A stretch of DNA of 64,000 nucleotides from Thauera sp. 28 (lineage in GTDB: Bacteria > Pseudomonadota > Gammaproteobacteria > Burkholderiales > Rhodocyclaceae). Positions 9,177 to 18,129 of this stretch are shown here, one piece after another. Under the pieces are notes generated by a model. It did no database searches, was not told the origin of the DNA, and worked only from the letters and a program-made list of their open reading frames with translations. The stretch lies in the NCBI RefSeq assembly GCF_000310145.2, contig NZ_AMXA01000020.1, forward strand, positions 1 through 64,000, written 5' to 3'. Numbering within the stretch: the stretch's first letter is position 1; each line of letters opens with the position of its first letter. A program made the translations under genes and the position numbers.

Positions 9177-9213
9177 CTGCGGCTCCGTCTGTTTGATCAG
9201 GACGGAGCCGCAG
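9177..9213 (-). promoter_or_regulatory. 13-bp inverted repeat over the htpG ribosome-binding site
   Basis: The sequence CTGCGGCTCCGTC (9177..9189) is matched exactly by GACGGAGCCGCAG (9201..9213) around an 11-base loop. In RNA the GGAG preceding htpG lies in the 3' arm, 10 bases from the ATG. The 5' arm overlaps the sigma-32 -10 element, so only transcripts starting further upstream would contain the full hairpin. It could also be a DNA operator. Confidence 0.7.
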
Positions 9214-9239
9214 ATGGGGGCGGTGCTCCCACTTTCAAG
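9212..9239 (-). promoter_or_regulatory. Sigma-32 heat-shock promoter of htpG
   Basis: On the minus strand CTTGAAA (9233..9239), a 13-base spacer and CCCCATCT (9212..9219) match the RpoH consensus CTTGAAA / CCCCATNT at every defined position. The predicted start near 9205 is about 33 bases before the htpG ATG. Confidence 0.9.
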
Positions 9240-9267
9240 GGCCTGCCCGCGCATGCGGGGCGGGCGC

Positions 9268-10899
9268 TCAGCAGCGGAAGCGGCCGACGAGCTGGTTGAG
9301 GTCGCCTGCCAGTTGCTCCATGCGCTCCGCCAGCTGAGCCATCGAGGCCATCTCGGCCGTGGTGTCCTGCGCCATCGAGGTGATCCGCTCGACCTGCTGG
9401 GCGATCTCGGTTGCTGCGGCGCGCTGCTCGCGGGTGGCGAAAGCCACACCGCGGATCTTCTCCAGCGCCTCGCCGGCGCCGGACCTGATCTGATGCAGGG
9501 ACTCGGACGTCTCATCGACGAGCACCACGCCGCCCTCGACCTGTGCCGTCACCTCGGCCATGGCATCGACCGTGCCCTTGGTCTCGGTCTGGATGCCCTC
9601 GATGACCTGCTCGATCTGGACCGTCGCCGCGGCGGTGCGCTCAGCCAGGCCGCGCACCTCGTCGGCAACGACCGCAAAGCCGCGCCCCTGCTCGCCGGCC
9701 CTGGCGGCCTCGATCGCCGCGTTGAGGGCCAGGAGGTTGGTCTGCCCGGCGATCTCCTTGATCACGTTGGCGATCGATCCCACTTCGTCCGCACGCAGGA
9801 CCAGGTTCTGCAGCTTGCCTGCAGCCGCCCCGACCTTGGCAGCGATCGAGTTCATCTCCGTGACCACACGCTCGGCCCGCGCCGCGCCCTCATGGGCCAG
9901 CTCGGACGTCGCCGCCGAGTTCTCCTCGGCATGGCGGGCGCCATCCGAGATGTGCTCCACGCTCACCGTCATCTCCTCGACCGCGGCTGCGATGGCAGCG
10001 GTCGAGTCGGTCTGCACGGCCGACGCCTTGGACACCACCCGCGCGACCTCAGAGATGTCCCGCACGGTATCGGTCAGCCGCCCCGAACCCTGGCCGATTT
10101 CGCCCACCATGGCGCGCAACTGGCCAAGCATGGTCGACAGCGTACCAAGCAGGCTGTCTGCGCCCGCGCGATTGGCGACCCTGACATCGAGCTGACCCGC
10201 AGCGGCCTGGCGCATGACCTCGTTGGCATAGGCCGGCTCGCCGCCGAGCGCACGGACCACGCCCCTCACCACCCACCACGAGATCAGGCCGAGGACGACG
10301 AGCACCGCCAGCACGAAGATACCGAAGCCGGTCGCCGCGCCACGCATGGCGGTATCGATATCATCGACATACACGCCCGTACCGACGATCCAGTCCCACT
10401 CCGCGAACATCTTGACGTAGGACAGCTTGGGCTGGGGCGTCTCCGACCCCGGGCGCGGCCACAGGTAATCCACGAAACCGGCGCCATCGGCACGCGCCAC
10501 GCGCACGAACTCGCGGAACAGGTACTTGCCCTGCGGATCACGATTCGGAGACAGGTCCACCCCCTCGAGATCGGGGCGGATCGGGTGCATCAGCATCACC
10601 GGACCGCTGTCATTGACCCAGAAGTACTCGTTGCCTTGATAGCGCAGGCCGCGCAACGCCGCCTTGGCGGCCTCCTGCGCATTGGCCCGGCTCATTGCGC
10701 CGCTGCGCTCCAGGGCGTGGAAATGCGCAATCAGACCGTGGGCGACCTCGACCTGGCTCCTGACGTTGCGCTCATAGCCTTCGGTCATGTGGCGGTGCGC
10801 ATCACGCAATGCCACTGCAGTGAGCAATGCCAGGCCAGCCATCGCCACCACGACCAGCAGCGAGACACGCTGCACGACGGTCAATGATCCAAGGCGCAT
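9268..10899 (-). CDS. Methyl-accepting chemotaxis protein, single-Cache type
   Basis: A 543-residue inner-membrane chemoreceptor. An N-terminal membrane segment (about residues 9-31) is followed by a periplasmic sCache_2-like sensor (about 32-190, with [18 protein letters not shown] and [13 protein letters not shown]), a second membrane segment, HAMP, and a cytoplasmic signalling hairpin with the conserved tip [19 protein letters not shown]. Adaptation helices flank the tip. There is no C-terminal CheR-tethering pentapeptide. The ligand is unknown; this Cache type often binds small organic acids. A sigma-28-like promoter upstream suggests expression with the flagellar regulon. It is similar in architecture to the receptor at 15993. 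Confidence 0.93.
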   Translation of the reverse strand: MRLGSLTVVQRVSLLVVVAMAGLALLTAVALRDAHRHMTEGYERNVRSQVEVAHGLIAHFHALERSGAMSRANAQEAAKAALRGLRYQGNEYFWVNDSGPVMLMHPIRPDLEGVDLSPNRDPQGKYLFREFVRVARADGAGFVDYLWPRPGSETPQPKLSYVKMFAEWDWIVGTGVYVDDIDTAMRGAATGFGIFVLAVLVVLGLISWWVVRGVVRALGGEPAYANEVMRQAAAGQLDVRVANRAGADSLLGTLSTMLGQLRAMVGEIGQGSGRLTDTVRDISEVARVVSKASAVQTDSTAAIAAAVEEMTVSVEHISDGARHAEENSAATSELAHEGAARAERVVTEMNSIAAKVGAAAGKLQNLVLRADEVGSIANVIKEIAGQTNLLALNAAIEAARAGEQGRGFAVVADEVRGLAERTAAATVQIEQVIEGIQTETKGTVDAMAEVTAQVEGGVVLVDETSESLHQIRSGAGEALEKIRGVAFATREQRAAATEIAQQVERITSMAQDTTAEMASMAQLAERMEQLAGDLNQLVGRFRC

Positions 10900-10977
10900 A
10901 TCCCTTCCCTCCCTCTCTATGATTTCTTCGGTCTGTCAGCCCCCCTGCACGGCCAGCGGCTGCAACCTGTGCGTTTG

Positions 10978-11005
10978 CTATCGGCCAAATACACCTCCGA
11001 CTTTA
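10978..11005 (-). promoter_or_regulatory. Sigma-28 (FliA) promoter of the Cache chemoreceptor
   Basis: On the minus strand TAAA (11002..11005), 16 bases and GCCGATAG (10978..10985). The FliA consensus is TAAA-N15-GCCGATAA, so the -10 matches 7 of 8 and the spacer is one base long. It lies about 80 bases before the start codon. Confidence 0.65.
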
Positions 11006-11070
11006 GCTGCATCGCGCCCACACCACCGCAGATACTCCAATGAAATACAAAGAGATAACGTTGACTTGCC

Positions 11071-11628
11071 TCAAACGTAGACCACGCCGACGATCTCCAG
11101 CTCACGCAGCCCGGCCGGGCTCTGGAAGCGCACCACGTCGCCGACCCGCGACTTCAGCACGGCACGTGCAAGCGGCGATATCCAGCTGATCCGGCCCTGG
11201 GTCGCATCAGCCTCATCCACTCCCACGATCTGCAGGGTCTGCTCCTCGCCGGTGTCCAGGTCGCAGAAACTCACCGTAGCGCCAAAGAACACCTGCTCCA
11301 GCTCGCGCTGGCGCTCGGGGTCCACCACCTCGGCGTTCTCGATGCGCTTGATCAGGAAACGGATGCGCCGGTCGATCTCGCGCAGCCGCTTCTTGCCGTA
11401 GATGTAGTCTCCGTTCTCCGAACGGTCGCCATTGCCTGCCGCCCACGCCACCGTCTCGACGAGCTTCGGACGCTCGAAGCGCACGAGCTGGTCGAGCTCC
11501 GCACGCAAGGCGTCGTAACCACGCCGGGTCATGTAGTTCTTGCTGCCGGCCGGCAGACGCAGGCCCGGCGCCAGATCCTCGTCGCCATCGCCGTCGCCGT
11601 CACTTTCCTTCACAAAGGCCTTGTTCAT
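11071..11628 (-). CDS. greB: Transcription elongation factor GreB
   Basis: A GreA/GreB-family factor of about 185 residues that enters the RNA polymerase secondary channel and stimulates cleavage of backtracked transcripts. The N-terminal coiled coil carries the acidic tip in GDRSENGDYIYGKKRLREIDRR, and the C-terminal FKBP-like domain ends in LREIDRR-distal ISPLARAVLKSRVGDVV. The arrangement IYGKKRLREID is GreB-like, not GreA-like. An unusual Asp/Gly-rich stretch (SDGDGDGDED, residues about 10-19), encoded by a short tandem repeat, precedes the family domain and makes the protein longer than E. coli GreB. The ATG at 11628 was chosen; a TTG two codons upstream is also possible. Confidence 0.92.
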   Translation of the reverse strand: MNKAFVKESDGDGDGDEDLAPGLRLPAGSKNYMTRRGYDALRAELDQLVRFERPKLVETVAWAAGNGDRSENGDYIYGKKRLREIDRRIRFLIKRIENAEVVDPERQRELEQVFFGATVSFCDLDTGEEQTLQIVGVDEADATQGRISWISPLARAVLKSRVGDVVRFQSPAGLRELEIVGVVYV

Positions 11629-11794
11629 CCTCAAGCGGTCCGCAAAAAGTGCCGATGTTACGGACTGGTCCAGATTTGCGCCAAGCCGGACGGCAGGCCC
11701 ATTTCGTGCTTTGCCTGGCCCGAGTGCTTACAAACGAGCGCGGCGCGGATGCTCGGACAACAACGAACCCGAATGAACGGAGGTCGAGGAGATC

Positions 11795-13816
11795 ATGGGA
11801 CTGTTCTTGCGCAAACAAGCCGCCAATGCGGCAGGGGTGGTGACCTTGCAGGCATCCTCGGCGACGCTGGGGGCAGCGCTTGACGCCTTGCGCATCAAGC
11901 CCACATTCGTGGTCGCTTTCGTGTCGCCGCACGTCGACATCGACCGCAGCGCGGCCGAGGTGCGCAGGCGCTTTCCCGATGCGGCGCTGGCCATGTGCAC
12001 GACCGCAGGCGAGCTCTGCTCCGAACAGGGCCAGCTCTACTGCACGACCGGCGGAAGCTGGGATCGCATCGTCCTCCAGTGCTTCGACGCCTCACTGGTG
12101 GCCCGCGCCGAAGTGGTGGCGATCCCCCTAGGCAGCGAGGACTTGCGCCGCGGCTCGGTTGCCGTGCCGATGAAGGAGCGCGTGGCGCGACTGGCAAGGA
12201 GCATCGAGAACGCCGGCATCGCCCTCGACATCGATCACCGCGACACCTTCGCCTACGTGCTGTTCGACGGCCTGTCGGCATCCGAGTCGTTCTTCATGGA
12301 GGCCCTGTACGAGAGCGGCCGCTTCCCCTGTCTGTTCGTGGGCGGCTCCGCCGGCGGCACGCTCGACTTCAAGGTGTCCTGGCTGCACGACGGCAAGCGG
12401 CGCCTGGACAACCACGCCCTCGTCACTTTCGTCAGAACGGCGCCGGGCGTGCGTTTCGGCGTGTTCAAGAGCCAGAACTTCGAACCCACGGATGTCGTGT
12501 TCAACGTCTTGTCCGCCTCGCTGGAGCAACGCTACGTCAGCCAGGTGTTCGACCAGCAGGGCCGCATCGGCACCCTGGTCGACGCCTTGTGCGACCGACT
12601 CAAATGCGATCGCAGCTCGCTAGAGGCCAAGCTGGCCGAGTACTCCTTCGCCATTCGCGTCGGCAAGGAAATCTACGTGCGCTCAATCGCACGCATGGAC
12701 CTGGATAGCGGGCGCGTGCACTTCTACTGCGACGTCGCCCCGGGCGAGGAGCTGGTCATGGTCCGCCGCACCGGGCTGGCCGAACGCACACGGCAGGACT
12801 TCCAGCGCTTCCTGGAAGGCAAGCCGGGACTGCCGGTGGCCGGCATCCTCAACGACTGCATCCTGCGCAGGCTCTACAACGAGCGCGAGCTCGGCGACAT
12901 GGGCAAGGTCATGGAGGGCGTGCCACTCGCCGGCTTCTCCACCTTTGGCGAAATTCTGGGCTTGAATCTGAACCAGACCCTGACTGCCATCTTCTTCTTC
13001 CGCGTGCGCACCGGAGAAGGCTTCCGCGACGGCTTCGTGGACCAGTTCGTGGCCCACTACGGCGAGTTCAAGGCCTTTTTCCTGCGCCGCCAGGTCGCCA
13101 AGCTCGCGGGCCTGTCGCGTGTCGTGGTTCAGCAGATCGAGAGTTTCGAGGCCCAGCACTTCGACAGCTCGCTCGACGCCAGCGGGCTGGATGAATCGAT
13201 GGCGAGGGTGTTCACCGGACTCAACGATCTTGGGCGGGTGCTCCGGGAGGCGAACACGCTGCGCGAGCACACTGCGCGGGAACTGGATGGTTGTGCCGGC
13301 GACCTTTACGGGTCGATGGATGCGCTGTCCGCACACATCGTCGAGCAGGACGAGGTCGTCCATCGCGCCGGCAGTACGGTCGTCGAACTTGCCGCGCGTG
13401 CGGGCGAGGTCGCCGCCAGCGCGCGCGGCCTGGCCGAAGCCAGTGCCCGCATCAAGAGCGTTGCAGGCGTGATCCAGCAGATCTCCGACCAGACCAACCT
13501 GCTCGCGCTCAACGCCGCGATCGAGGCGGCACGGGCCGGAGAACAGGGGCGCGGGTTCGCCGTGGTCGCAGACGAGGTGCGCAAGCTCGCGGAGAAATCG
13601 CGTACCAGTGCGACCGAGATCGGTGGCGACATTTCCCGGCTCGCGGATGCAATCAGCAATGTGGCGCGCGAGATCGAAGGCCAATCGTCCGGCGTGGCCG
13701 ACCTCACCAAGCTGCTCGAGAGCATCGAGCAGTCGAGCCGCCGCACCGCGGACACGGCGGTGCACACCAAGGCGGTGGCCGATAGCCTGAGGGCGCTCAC
13801 CAAGGGCAGCGCCTAA
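11795..13816 (+). CDS. Soluble chemoreceptor with FIST sensor domains
   Basis: A 673-residue protein with no membrane segment. FIST_N (about residues 30-230) and FIST_C (about 235-400, ending [17 protein letters not shown]) form the sensor, followed by a helical linker and a methyl-accepting signalling domain with the tip [19 protein letters not shown] and [10 protein letters not shown] near residues 560-600. FIST domains are thought to bind small ligands, possibly amino acids. It is therefore a cytoplasmic chemoreceptor sensing an internal signal. The ATG at 11795 has a strong GAGGAG ribosome-binding site. No sigma-28 promoter is visible. The orphan gene at 14852 carries a similar FGEI...LLNQTL ending, hinting at a related sensing function. 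Confidence 0.9.
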   Translation: MGLFLRKQAANAAGVVTLQASSATLGAALDALRIKPTFVVAFVSPHVDIDRSAAEVRRRFPDAALAMCTTAGELCSEQGQLYCTTGGSWDRIVLQCFDASLVARAEVVAIPLGSEDLRRGSVAVPMKERVARLARSIENAGIALDIDHRDTFAYVLFDGLSASESFFMEALYESGRFPCLFVGGSAGGTLDFKVSWLHDGKRRLDNHALVTFVRTAPGVRFGVFKSQNFEPTDVVFNVLSASLEQRYVSQVFDQQGRIGTLVDALCDRLKCDRSSLEAKLAEYSFAIRVGKEIYVRSIARMDLDSGRVHFYCDVAPGEELVMVRRTGLAERTRQDFQRFLEGKPGLPVAGILNDCILRRLYNERELGDMGKVMEGVPLAGFSTFGEILGLNLNQTLTAIFFFRVRTGEGFRDGFVDQFVAHYGEFKAFFLRRQVAKLAGLSRVVVQQIESFEAQHFDSSLDASGLDESMARVFTGLNDLGRVLREANTLREHTARELDGCAGDLYGSMDALSAHIVEQDEVVHRAGSTVVELAARAGEVAASARGLAEASARIKSVAGVIQQISDQTNLLALNAAIEAARAGEQGRGFAVVADEVRKLAEKSRTSATEIGGDISRLADAISNVAREIEGQSSGVADLTKLLESIEQSSRRTADTAVHTKAVADSLRALTKGSA

Positions 13817-13938
13817 GACAGCCCCCCGCAAATTGGGGAGCAGCATTCATGAGCAGCGCGCATCGTTTCGGAACACGCGTGGAGCAGGAGCACTTGGCAC
13901 AGGCCACTGCGTGAAACAGTTGCACCGCGGCATCGTAC

Positions 13939-13973
13939 AGGGCCGGCGGGCGCCCGAAGCGCTCGCCGGCCCT
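13939..13973. terminator. Strong GC-rich stem-loop after the FIST chemoreceptor
   Basis: The stem AGGGCCGGCGGGCGC pairs with GCGCTCGCCGGCCCT (15 bp with one G-U) around a five-base loop. On the minus strand the loop is closed as C(TTCG)G, a very stable tetraloop. No T run follows in either direction, so termination is likely but not certain. It lies in the 294-base gap before the orphan operon. Confidence 0.5.
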
Positions 13974-14032
13974 CAGCTGCAGGGGTTTCAGCGCGCCCGG
14001 CATTTTTCATAACGCATATATCTGCACAACAA

Positions 14033-14047
14033 TGGCATGATTGTTGC
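14033..14047 (+). promoter_or_regulatory. Sigma-54 (RpoN) promoter
   Basis: TGGCAT-GATTG-TTGC gives the invariant GG-N10-GC spacing and close agreement with TGGCAC-N5-TTGCA. Transcription would start near 14059, about 70 bases before the first gene of the pair at 14131 and 14852. An enhancer-binding regulator must be required, but none is encoded next to it. Confidence 0.75.
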
Positions 14048-14130
14048 CTGAGCGCTCTCCAGCGCACGTGGCGCAGCCGTCACGGCGGCGCACTTGATCA
14101 CTCGATCCGATGGCTGGAGACCCGCCGACA

Positions 14131-14850
14131 ATGAATAACGAGCGACACCTGTGGCAAACACTGCTGGATGTCGAGGCGCCGTGGACGGTTACCGACTGCA
14201 AGGAGAATGGTGGCCGTCGCCACGACATCTGGATCGGACTGGAAACCCCTCGCCCCTGGTTGGGCATCATACGCGCGCGGCCTGTGCCGGGTACGCGGAC
14301 ACTGTCCTGGCGGCACGCCAACTTCGGCGCCTGGCAGATCCATATCCACGTCCAGGCGCCAGGCACGGCCGACCTGTCGCGCCAACCGTGGGCCGGCGAA
14401 CCAGACCTGCCATTCACGCGCGCGCTCAACGAGCGGATCTTCACCTTTCTGCGCGAGGGATGCAGCCTGCAGAGCATCTGCACCCTGCTCGACCTGCCGA
14501 TCACCGAACTCTGGCGATTGCGCTATGCGATGGACAGCGGCCGCTGGGGCTTCGACCGCTCCCCGGCCAAGTGTATCGCAGCGCACGGCAGCGAAACTGA
14601 CGCAGGCGCGGCGGCGGACCCGGACGTGCCCGACGTGGCGGACCCAGTGTGGGTCGCGCTGCTGGAAGGCGGACGACAACTCGACATCCGCGTCCTCGGC
14701 CTGAAGCTGCTGCTGACACGGCTGCGCGCGCAGTTCGAGATGATCTCCGACGTCGAGGTGCGCACGCTCAAGTTGCAGGAACTGCACCGGTACTTCCTCA
14801 AGAACAAGCGCCTGCTCGCGCATGAACTCAGCCAGATCAGGAGCGAATGA
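14131..14850 (+). CDS. Hypothetical protein with ISL3-transposase-like N-terminal region
   Basis: I do not recognise this 239-residue protein. Its first half (PWTVTDC, WRHANFGAWQIHIHVQAPG, then a PWA...PFTRAL segment and a helix-turn-helix-like SLQSICTLLDLPITELWRL) resembles the layout of the N-terminal region of ISL3-family transposases. The zinc-binding cysteines and any DDE catalytic domain are missing. The C-terminal third is helical and charged. It may be a domesticated DNA-binding module. The start at 14131 (MNNERHLW) has GGAG 12 bases upstream; ATG 14110 is the alternative. It lies behind a sigma-54 promoter and ends one base before the next gene's GTG, so the two are coupled. Confidence 0.7.
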   Translation: MNNERHLWQTLLDVEAPWTVTDCKENGGRRHDIWIGLETPRPWLGIIRARPVPGTRTLSWRHANFGAWQIHIHVQAPGTADLSRQPWAGEPDLPFTRALNERIFTFLREGCSLQSICTLLDLPITELWRLRYAMDSGRWGFDRSPAKCIAAHGSETDAGAAADPDVPDVADPVWVALLEGGRQLDIRVLGLKLLLTRLRAQFEMISDVEVRTLKLQELHRYFLKNKRLLAHELSQIRSE

Positions 14851-14851
14851 C

Positions 14852-15853
14852 GTGGCTGGGACTCCTCTTGAGCAAAGCGCCTCCGCACACGGTTCGTTAC
14901 TCGGCCTTGTCGAGGCAGCACGGCGCATCGAACGTGGCGCCTTCCTGACCATTGCCGGCGACGAGGACTTGCTGCGCCAGCTGCCGCGCGGCAACTGGAT
15001 CGGCGGCACGATTCCGTACTTCATGGCGCAGGACGGCGGCGAGATGAGCCGCAATCGCGTATTCGTGAGCGAGATCGCACACGTCTCGCCAGTACCGCGG
15101 ATCCGCTTCCATGACGTGACCTCGCTCGACCGGATATGTGTGGAAGCCCCGGACAACGGCTACTCCATACTGATCATTCCGGCGTTCTCTGCGGTGCACT
15201 CGCATTACGCGCGCAACGCGCCGGGGTTCGACGACATGTTCGTAAAACCCCTCGTCGGCTGGGTATCGGGCTGCCACCTCGACGATATCGAACGCGCCAC
15301 CCCCATGGTGATCAACGGGCAAACGGGAGAGTTCGACTCCGAGCGCGCGGTGGTGATGCATGTCACTCTCCCGGACGACTGCTACGCCCGGGTGGAGATC
15401 ATCAATCTGTTGGCGCAAGGCCGGGGCGACGACATCCGCTTTCCGGAAACGGGCTTCTCGGCACGCGAATGCCTCGTCAATGGCGCTCCGTCGCTCCTTG
15501 CGGACTACCTCGAAGCACATGGCGGCGATCTGCGCCTGCCCTTGGTCGCCGACTATTGCGGGGCGATGGTCAACGTGTCCTTCAAAAGCATCGATGCCAG
15601 CACCAGGCGCGTCGATTTCTACGCCCCCGTATTCAAGGACACCACCTATCGCCTGGCCCGCCGGCTGCCGCCGACGCACTCGAGCGCAGAGGGCGGACAC
15701 GCGGCGTTCTCGTGCAACTGCATTCTCAACTACGTCCATGACGGCCTGGAGGGGCGCCGAACAGGCGCCTTCACCGGACCGATGACCTTCGGCGAGATCG
15801 CCTATCTGCTGCTCAACCAGACCTTGGTCTACCTCGTGATCGATCGCATGTGA
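14852..15853 (+). CDS. Conserved protein of unknown function with FIST_C-like ending
   Basis: A soluble protein of about 333 residues with no known catalytic motif that I can see. Distinctive stretches are LLRQLPRGNWIGGTIPYFM near the N-terminus and GPMTFGEIAYLLLNQTLVYLVID at the C-terminus; the latter resembles the end of FIST_C domains, including that of the chemoreceptor at 11795. I suspect a stand-alone FIST-related sensor; from memory this family may be catalogued as DUF6976, which I cannot verify. The GTG at 14852 has AGGAG eight bases upstream; an ATG at 14822 would overlap the preceding gene. It is cotranscribed with the 14131 gene from a sigma-54 promoter. Confidence 0.75.
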   Translation: MAGTPLEQSASAHGSLLGLVEAARRIERGAFLTIAGDEDLLRQLPRGNWIGGTIPYFMAQDGGEMSRNRVFVSEIAHVSPVPRIRFHDVTSLDRICVEAPDNGYSILIIPAFSAVHSHYARNAPGFDDMFVKPLVGWVSGCHLDDIERATPMVINGQTGEFDSERAVVMHVTLPDDCYARVEIINLLAQGRGDDIRFPETGFSARECLVNGAPSLLADYLEAHGGDLRLPLVADYCGAMVNVSFKSIDASTRRVDFYAPVFKDTTYRLARRLPPTHSSAEGGHAAFSCNCILNYVHDGLEGRRTGAFTGPMTFGEIAYLLLNQTLVYLVIDRM

Positions 15854-15929
15854 CCAAAGGCTCGCTGAAGCTCGCCCCCCGCCGCCTCGGTCGTGGCGGA
15901 GCGAGCCGTAGCATTTCGCAATAAACTGC

Positions 15930-15956
15930 TAAAGTCTCCAGGCTTATAGCCGATAC
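15930..15956 (+). promoter_or_regulatory. Sigma-28 (FliA) promoter
   Basis: TAAA (15930..15933), exactly 15 bases, and GCCGATAC (15949..15956) match the flagellar sigma consensus TAAA-N15-GCCGATAA at all but the last base. It stands about 40 bases before the chemoreceptor start codon at 15993. Confidence 0.85.
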
Positions 15957-15992
15957 CGGCGTTGAGTACATCAACGGTGCCTGGGGACAGCC

Positions 15993-17627
15993 ATGCTCGA
16001 CAACCTGAAGTTCAGAACCAAGATCATCCTGCTGATCGCCGCCACCTTCCTGGGCCTGGCTACCGTCATGGTCCTGGATGCGATCCAGCTCAAGGCCGAG
16101 CTCACCGAAACACGCAAGCTCCAGGTCCGCTCCATCGTCGAGAGCGCCGTGCAGGTCTCGGCTGCCTTTCACGCCCGCAGTGGCGAGCTGGGCACTCCGG
16201 AAGCCCAGTCGAGGGCCATCCAGGCCATTCAGGCAATGCGCTACGGCGGCGACGACGGCAAGACCGAATACCTCTACATCTACGACCTGTCGGCGACGAC
16301 GGTGATGCACCCCTTCCGCCCGGAGTGGAAGGGGCGCGATGTGAGCAACGAGGTCCGTGACGGCAAGGGGCGTTACACGATCAAGGACGTGGTCGGCACA
16401 GCCAGCCGCAACGGCTCCGGCTACGTCGATACCGCCTTCCCCCGTCCGGGCAGCACCGACCCGGTCGACAAGCTGCAGTACGTCGCCACCTTCGCGCCCT
16501 GGGGCTGGGTCATCGGTACCGGGGTGTACATGGATGACGTCGAGACCCAGTTCTGGAACAGCGTGCTGGTCGATATGCTTGTCAGCCTGGTGATCATGCT
16601 GGTCGTGGTGGCGCTCGGTGTTCAGATCGGCCGCTCGGTGCTGCGCCAGATCGGCGGCGAGCCGACCGAAGCAATGCGCCTGATGGACCTCGCCGCCTCG
16701 GGAGACCTCACCGTTGCCATTCCCAACGCGCAACGCGGAAGTCTGCTCTCCGAGCTGTCGCGCATGCTGAGCGCGATTCGCCAGATGGTGGGCGAGATCT
16801 CGGCAAAGTCCGGCGTCGTGCGGCACACCGCCGAGAACATCTCGACCTCGTCGGGCCAGGTCGCCCAAGCCTCGCTCCGCCAGTCCGACTCCACGGCAGC
16901 CATGGCTGCCGCGATCGAGGAACTGACCGTCTCCATCAACCACATCTCCGACCTTGCCCGCGACACTGAGCAGTACTCCTCTTCGGCAGCGCAGCTGGCC
17001 CAGGGCGGCGAGGCGCAGGTTGCCGAGGCGGCGCGCGAGATGACCGTGATCTCCGAACAGACCTCCGCCGCTGCGGGAATGATCCGCTCGCTCGAGACGC
17101 GTGCCAACGAGATCTCCAAGATCACCGAGGTAATCAAGGAAATCGCAGCACAGACCAACCTGCTTGCCCTCAACGCTGCCATCGAGGCCGCTCGCGCAGG
17201 CGAGCAAGGCCGCGGCTTCGCGGTGGTCGCGGACGAAGTCCGCAAGCTTGCCGAACGGACCTCGTCCGCGACCGAAGAGATCAGTGCGATGACGGGCGCC
17301 ATCCAGAGCGACACGGGCAGCGCAGTCGAATCCATGGACAAGGCACTGCCCCAGGTCGAGCGCGGCGTGGAGCTTGCCCGCGAGGCCGAACAGTCGCTGC
17401 GCAAGATCCGCGAAGGCGCGCACACGACGCTCGACCGCATCCGCGAGGTGGCGCTTGCCACCCGGGAACAAAGCGCCGCCAGCACGGCCATCGCGCAGCA
17501 GGTCGAGAGCATTGCCCAGATGGTGGAAGAAACCAGCGCATCCACCGAACAGACCGCCTCATCGGCAACGTCCCTGGACACCATCGCCAGAGAACTCGGA
17601 GAGCTGGTGTCACGCTTCCGTCACTGA
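15993..17627 (+). CDS. Methyl-accepting chemotaxis protein, single-Cache type
   Basis: A 544-residue chemoreceptor with the same architecture as the one at 9268. A membrane segment at about residues 9-30 is followed by a periplasmic sCache_2-like sensor ([31 protein letters not shown]), a second membrane segment ([17 protein letters not shown]), HAMP, and the signalling hairpin with [19 protein letters not shown]. There is no CheR pentapeptide; the protein ends LVSRFRH. An almost perfect sigma-28 promoter lies upstream, so expression is coupled to motility. The sensor is clearly different from that of the other receptor, so the ligand probably differs. This looks like a paralogous pair flanking the FIST chemoreceptor. 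Confidence 0.94.
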   Translation: MLDNLKFRTKIILLIAATFLGLATVMVLDAIQLKAELTETRKLQVRSIVESAVQVSAAFHARSGELGTPEAQSRAIQAIQAMRYGGDDGKTEYLYIYDLSATTVMHPFRPEWKGRDVSNEVRDGKGRYTIKDVVGTASRNGSGYVDTAFPRPGSTDPVDKLQYVATFAPWGWVIGTGVYMDDVETQFWNSVLVDMLVSLVIMLVVVALGVQIGRSVLRQIGGEPTEAMRLMDLAASGDLTVAIPNAQRGSLLSELSRMLSAIRQMVGEISAKSGVVRHTAENISTSSGQVAQASLRQSDSTAAMAAAIEELTVSINHISDLARDTEQYSSSAAQLAQGGEAQVAEAAREMTVISEQTSAAAGMIRSLETRANEISKITEVIKEIAAQTNLLALNAAIEAARAGEQGRGFAVVADEVRKLAERTSSATEEISAMTGAIQSDTGSAVESMDKALPQVERGVELAREAEQSLRKIREGAHTTLDRIREVALATREQSAASTAIAQQVESIAQMVEETSASTEQTASSATSLDTIARELGELVSRFRH

Positions 17628-17639
17628 GCGGACGGTTGA

Positions 17640-17657
17640 GGCGCCGTCAGCGGCGCC
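17640..17657 (+). terminator. Stem-loop after the chemoreceptor
   Basis: GGCGCCG-TCAG-CGGCGCC is a perfect 7-bp GC stem with a tetraloop, 13 bases past the stop codon. No T run follows, so it is a probable but weak intrinsic terminator. Confidence 0.5.
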
Positions 17658-17776
17658 CACCCTCCTGCGCTTCATTGCGCATTGTCAGGCCCGCCTGCCC
17701 CGCATACCATTGGCAAACAATGGCGGGGCAGACGTGCGCTTGAGCGCATGCAGATCCAGATCGGGGGAGCGTATTC

Positions 17777-17992
17777 ATGACGGACGAGCAATTCGACGAG
17801 GTCACCAGCCTGCGCGGGCGCCTCGAGGAGCTGCGCAGCGAGCATCGGGACCTGGACGATGCGATCACGCGCCTTGCGCAGCAGCCCTCGGAAGACGAGC
17901 TGATGCTGCGCCGGCTCAAGAAACGCAAACTCGCGCTCAAGGATCGCATCACCGCCATCGAGCACATGCTGGACCCTGACGAATACGCCTGA
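17777..17992 (+). CDS. YdcH/DUF465 family small protein
   Basis: A 71-residue, highly charged helical protein (FDEVTSLRGRLEELRSEHRDLDDAI then RRLKKRKLALKDRITAIE). The spacing fits the DUF465/YdcH family of short coiled-coil proteins, whose function is unknown. GGGGGAG upstream provides a ribosome-binding site. It stands alone between the chemoreceptor and a hydrolase gene. Confidence 0.8.
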   Translation: MTDEQFDEVTSLRGRLEELRSEHRDLDDAITRLAQQPSEDELMLRRLKKRKLALKDRITAIEHMLDPDEYA

Positions 17993-18129
17993 CGCATCGG
18001 GCCTTGCACGTCGAGCCGCAGCCCGGCTACCTTCCGCACCCCCTTCCGCACCCCACTCACCGTGCATCAAGCCCTGCCGCACAAGCTGCCGGGCGCATTG
18101 ATGCAAGCTGCAAGTCACCAGAGACATCC

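Noticed and set aside
9177-9213. A simple RNA thermometer at htpG
   Set aside because: The perfect, GC-rich 13-bp stem should not melt at heat-shock temperature, and its 5' arm overlaps the promoter.
9173-9240. A CIRCE element at htpG
   Set aside because: The inverted repeat does not match TTAGCACTC-N9-GAGTGCTAA; the sigma-32 promoter explains heat control.
9031-10887. A 618-codon antisense frame across the chemoreceptor
   Set aside because: Shadow of the coding strand; composition typical of reverse-complemented GC-rich codons.
13797-14003. A 68-codon minus-strand frame containing the strong hairpin
   Set aside because: No ribosome-binding site or domain; it overlaps the 3' end of the FIST receptor and the hairpin explains the structure.
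14131-14850. An intact ISL3 insertion sequence
   Set aside because: Only an N-terminal-like region is seen; there is no DDE domain, no terminal inverted repeats and no target duplication.
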